A stretch of DNA of 64,000 nucleotides. Origin: JAGQUL01 sp038212015 (lineage in GTDB: Bacteria; Actinomycetota; Thermoleophilia; Gaiellales; SKUG01). The stretch spans positions 34,670-98,669 of the forward strand of contig JBBQUY010000002.1 in NCBI GenBank assembly GCA_038212015.1. Direction: 5' to 3'. Below, in pieces: positions 61,121 to 64,000 of this stretch (position 1 is the first letter of the stretch; every line of letters starts with the position of its first letter). A program made the position numbers and the translations under genes. The notes beneath the pieces are model-generated. The model worked only from the letters and a program-made list of their open reading frames with translations. It did no database searches and had not been told where the DNA came from.

Positions 61121-61666
61121 ATGAAGACGGACATCCACCCGAATTACGTCGATGCGACCATCGTGTGCTCCTGTGGCAACACGGTGCAGACCCGCTCGAC
61201 CAAGGAAAACATCAGCGTCGAGATCTGCTCGAACTGCCACCCGTTCTACACGGGCAAGCAGAAGCTGATGGACACGGGCGGTCGTCTCGCCCGCTTCCAG
61301 GCCAAGCTCGAGACGGTCGACGCCGATGCGCCGCCGTCCAAGAAGAAGAAGGCGAACGTGCGGACGTTCACGCCGGCGGTCGATCCCAAGGTGCTCGCGG
61401 CCAAGGCTGCACGCGCCGAGGCGAAGGCCCTCGAGGACGCCAAGCGCAAGAAGGAAGCGGAGGAGGCCGAGAAGGTCGCTCGCGCCGAGGCGAAGGCTGC
61501 CAAGGAGCAGGCCGCTGCCGAGGCAGCCGCCGCACCTGCGGCCGATGCTCCTGCTGCCGAGTCCGACGCGCCCGCCACTGACGCCGACGCCGCCCCGGCC
61601 GAGGACGTCGCCGCCGACGCTCCCGCCGAGGACGCACCGAGCGACGCACCCGCCGAGGACGCCTGA
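61121..61666 (+). CDS. rpmE: ribosomal protein L31 with long Ala/Lys/Glu tail
   Basis: 181 residues, against about 70 for a normal L31. Residues 1-70 are ordinary: MKTDIHPNYVDATIVCSCGN, SVEICSNCHPFYTGKQKL, with cysteines for zinc. From residue 71 a lysine patch (PSKKKKANVRTF) leads to about 110 residues made almost only of Ala, Glu, Lys, Asp and Pro, first helical and charged, then Ala/Asp/Pro-rich (DAPAAESDAPATDADAAPAE). The frame is clean to the stop. It would protrude from the large subunit. Followed by tdk and DUF1385, the usual order in this lineage. Confidence 0.93.
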   Translation: MKTDIHPNYVDATIVCSCGNTVQTRSTKENISVEICSNCHPFYTGKQKLMDTGGRLARFQAKLETVDADAPPSKKKKANVRTFTPAVDPKVLAAKAARAEAKALEDAKRKKEAEEAEKVARAEAKAAKEQAAAEAAAAPAADAPAAESDAPATDADAAPAEDVAADAPAEDAPSDAPAEDA

Positions 61667-61831
61667 CCCATCCAGCGGTCGGATGCGGCCATCGGCCGCG
61701 TCCGCGACGTGGGTGCGTCCGCCAACCCCGGTATCGTTTCGCTACTGCCGCTGGTGCATGCCGCACCACGGTCCACGTCGAGCGACCGGGTTGATGGCCA
61801 CACGCAGGCCACGCCCTGGGGAGGTCCGAAC

Positions 61832-62506
61832 ATGCGCGAGATGCCTACTCGAGGTGGCTGGATCGAGGTCGTCTGCGGCTCGATGTTCAGCGGCAAGAGC
61901 GAGGAGCTCATGCGTCGGCTGCGACGGGCCCAGATCGCCCGCCAGCAGGTAGCGGTCTTCAAGCCGCTGCTCGACAACCGGTACCACGCGACCGACGTGG
62001 TGTCGCACGACGGCACCCGCATCGCAGCACGACCGGTCGACAGCTCCGCCGAGATCCTGCGCATGGCCGGCACCGCCGAGGTGGTCGGCATCGACGAGGC
62101 GCAGTTCTTCGACCAGGGCATCGTCGACGTCGCGCTCCGCCTCGCCGACTCCGGCAAGCGCGTCGTGGTCGCCACGCTCGACATGGACTTCAAGAACGAG
62201 CCGTTCGGCCCCGTACCGCAGCTGCTCGCGGTGTCGGAGTTCGTCGACAAGCTCCAGGCGATCTGCCAGGTGTGCGCCGGCCCCGCCACGCGCACGCAGC
62301 GCCTGATCGGCGGACGTCCCGCATCGCCCGACGAGCCCGTGATCCGCGTGGGCGCGCAGGAGAGCTACGAGCCCAGGTGCCGCGAGTGCCACGAGCTCCC
62401 CGTGTCGACCCCGGCGCTCGACCTCACGGAGAGCGCGCTCGAGGGTGCGCTCACCGCCCAGGTCGTCGACCTGGGGCGCGTGCGCGACTCACTCGCCACA
62501 CGCTGA
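61832..62506 (+). CDS. tdk: thymidine kinase
   Basis: 224 residues from the ATG with GGGAGG seven bases upstream. P-loop GSMFSGKSEELMRRLRRAQI, DEAQFF catalytic region, and a zinc lobe with CQVCAGPATRT and CRECHELP. Type II (tetrameric) bacterial thymidine kinase for thymidine salvage. The C-terminal 40 residues are variable. Confidence 0.95.
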   Translation: MREMPTRGGWIEVVCGSMFSGKSEELMRRLRRAQIARQQVAVFKPLLDNRYHATDVVSHDGTRIAARPVDSSAEILRMAGTAEVVGIDEAQFFDQGIVDVALRLADSGKRVVVATLDMDFKNEPFGPVPQLLAVSEFVDKLQAICQVCAGPATRTQRLIGGRPASPDEPVIRVGAQESYEPRCRECHELPVSTPALDLTESALEGALTAQVVDLGRVRDSLATR

Positions 62507-62531
62507 GCGGGTGCACGAGGTCATGACTGGG

Positions 62532-62537
62532 TAGTGT
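62532..62537 (+). promoter_or_regulatory. -10 hexamer of the DUF1385 gene
   Basis: TAGTGT, seven bases before the ATG. Confidence 0.5.
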
Positions 62538-62544
62538 CTCGCCC

Positions 62545-63747
62545 ATGACCTCGCATCCGACCGACGCAGCCGCCCGTCCGTCGACCGTCCACCGACGATC
62601 GATGCTGCGGCGTGCCGGCTGGATCGCCGCACGCACGCCCCACGTCCTCCTGATGGCTCCTGCAGCCGCGGTGGGGGGGCAGGCCGTCATGGACGGCGTG
62701 ATGATGCGAGGGCCCCACTCGTGGGCCGTGGCGGTGCGACGCTACGACGGCACCATCGCCGTGCAGCACCGCGAGCTCGTGTCGTTCGCGACCCGGCACC
62801 GATGGGCACGCCTCCCGATCGTCCGCGGCGTCGTGGCCCTGTTCGAGGCGCTCATCATCGGCATGCGCGCCCTGTTCGTCTCCAGCGAGTACGCGATCGA
62901 GGGCGTCGACGCCAAGTACGCGGAGGAGGACGGGAAGCGCGCTCCTGCAGCGACCGACGAGCTGCACGACGTCGAGCACGCCGCCTCGATGGCGGGCGCC
63001 ACGAGCGCCATCGGCGCGCCGATCCCGCTGCCACACAACGAGGACCACCCTGAGCCCGACCCCGACAAGCTCAGCACGTGGGCGATCGTCGGCGCGATGG
63101 TCGTCGCGCTGGGCTTCTCGATCGGCCTCTTCAAGATCGTGCCCGTGACGCTCGTCACGTTCCTGCCCATCGACCGCGACGCCTGGGCGTTCGTCATCGT
63201 CGAGGCGGTCATCAAGTTCACGATCTTCTGCGTCTACCTGCTGATCGTCGGGATGATGGCCGACATGAAGCGGGTGTTCCAGTACCACTCCGCGGAGCAC
63301 AAGGCCATCAACGCGTGGGAGCGGGGCATCTCGCTCACGCCGGCGGCCGTCAACCAGATGAGCCGGATCCACGTACGCTGCGGCACAGCGTTCATCGTCT
63401 GGCTGTTCCTGGTGGGCCTGATCGTCTTCCGCGGCGCCCAGCTGACCTTCCTCGAGGATGCCAGCCGCTTCGAGATCATCCTCGCGCGCCCGGTGCTGCT
63501 GCCGATCATCGCCGGCCTGTCGTTCGAGCTCCTGCGCTTCGCGGGCCGCCACGCCGACAACGTGGCGTTGCGTGCGGTGCTGGCCCCGGGCCTGTGGTTC
63601 CAGCGGCTCACCACGCGCGAGTGCACGCCCGAGCAGTGCGAGGTCGCCATCGAATCGCTCAACGTCGTGCTCGCGCACGAGGCGAGCCGACCGGTCGACA
63701 CCACGAAGCGGCGCGGCACCGACGACGAGTACCAGGTGCTCGCCTAG
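62545..63747 (+). CDS. DUF1385 family membrane protein
   Basis: 400 residues. The family opening GGQAVMDGVMMRGPHSWAVA (about residues 44-63) is followed by an acidic insert (residues 110-175), four or five membrane spans, the conserved YHSAEHKAINAWERG, and RIHVRCGTAFIVWLFLVGLI. DUF1385 proteins of unknown function are usually encoded between rpmE and prfA; prfA may lie beyond the window. Starts seven bases after TAGTGT. Confidence 0.92.
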   Translation: MTSHPTDAAARPSTVHRRSMLRRAGWIAARTPHVLLMAPAAAVGGQAVMDGVMMRGPHSWAVAVRRYDGTIAVQHRELVSFATRHRWARLPIVRGVVALFEALIIGMRALFVSSEYAIEGVDAKYAEEDGKRAPAATDELHDVEHAASMAGATSAIGAPIPLPHNEDHPEPDPDKLSTWAIVGAMVVALGFSIGLFKIVPVTLVTFLPIDRDAWAFVIVEAVIKFTIFCVYLLIVGMMADMKRVFQYHSAEHKAINAWERGISLTPAAVNQMSRIHVRCGTAFIVWLFLVGLIVFRGAQLTFLEDASRFEIILARPVLLPIIAGLSFELLRFAGRHADNVALRAVLAPGLWFQRLTTRECTPEQCEVAIESLNVVLAHEASRPVDTTKRRGTDDEYQVLA

Positions 63748-63847
63748 CTTCGATCCGGGCGCAACGCCCGTCGATGCACGCTCGATACCCGGGGAGATGC
63801 GCTGTGCCGGGACGGCGCGCGCGCGGGACGAGCGTGGGAGACGATCG

Positions 63848-64000
63848 ATGACGAGCACCATCGGCACGGGTGGCTGGCGACCAGTACCCGTGGGAGGACC
63901 GGCCGGCACGGGCATCACGTTCGAGCGGACGCCCGAGCCCGATGAGTCCCGGCCCGAACGCATCCGCGAGCGCCAGGGGGCCGCAGGACCCGACCTGACG
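63848..64000 (+). CDS. 5' end of a gene running off the window
   Basis: 51 codons are visible from an ATG with GGGAG seven bases before it: MTSTIGTGGWRPVPVGGPAG, then a charged stretch rich in Pro, Glu and Arg. No stop before the window end and no signal peptide. The flexible Gly/Pro N-terminus resembles those of the proteins at 40291 and 45651. prfA is the gene expected here in related genomes, but the visible start does not look like PrfA. Confidence 0.55.
   Translation, partial: MTSTIGTGGWRPVPVGGPAGTGITFERTPEPDESRPERIRERQGAAGPDLT

Noticed and set aside
62521..63963. 480-residue minus frame over DUF1385
   Set aside because: Asp/Arg/His-rich antisense shadow; DUF1385 on the plus strand is a clear family match.

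Overview
The window is 64 kb of high-GC (by eye about 70%), densely coding bacterial DNA. It looks chromosomal: I see no phage module, insertion sequence, CRISPR array, tRNA or rRNA gene. Several signs point to an actinobacterium, most likely the deep-branching class Thermoleophilia. These are the rpmE - tdk - DUF1385 order at the right end, a GuaB3-type protein beside guaA, RskA-like anti-sigma factors, and many genes that appear to be transcribed without a leader. The class assignment is inference.

Layout. 1-2026: pntAA/AB/B transhydrogenase. 2027-5665: an accessory patch with an unknown gene, a rearrangement scar carrying copies of the two flanking gene ends, a 24-codon membrane ORF, and a flotillin. 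5692-12513: a DUF455 protein, an Lgt with a long N-terminal extension, then guaB3-guaA-ATP-grasp read leftwards. 12697-22643: mostly small or lineage-specific proteins, a YgjP peptidase, an 843-residue unknown protein, bcp and ctaA. 22857-29077: ccmE-ccmF, a zinc-ribbon membrane protein, an M23 peptidase and a CopC/CopD protein. 29196-36761: hpt, hydrolases, a metallophosphoesterase and envelope proteins including DUF368. 36806-43061: a cyclic 2,3-diphosphoglycerate synthetase and a 2-phosphoglycerate kinase, flanking an ECF sigma/anti-sigma pair and a thermolysin-like protein. 43225-49658: rho, a SufT-like protein, an alcohol dehydrogenase, queG and an HNH-repeat protein. 49761-58280: thrB, thrC and hom as three separate leftward genes, with a second ECF sigma pair and a DegT aminotransferase between them. 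58446-64000: a LytR_C protein, ccdA, rpmE with a long tail, tdk, DUF1385 and the start of one more gene.

How it fits together. The window supplies two steps that would make cyclic 2,3-diphosphoglycerate, three steps of threonine synthesis, guanine nucleotide synthesis and salvage (guaA, guaB3, hpt), parts of cytochrome c and haem A maturation (ccmE, ccmF, ccdA, ctaA), and envelope upkeep. About twenty genes carry a TAnnnT -10 hexamer only 6-8 bases before the start codon, which indicates leaderless mRNAs. Four intergenic regions carry a twin-hairpin element of about 106-111 bases that no gene explains.
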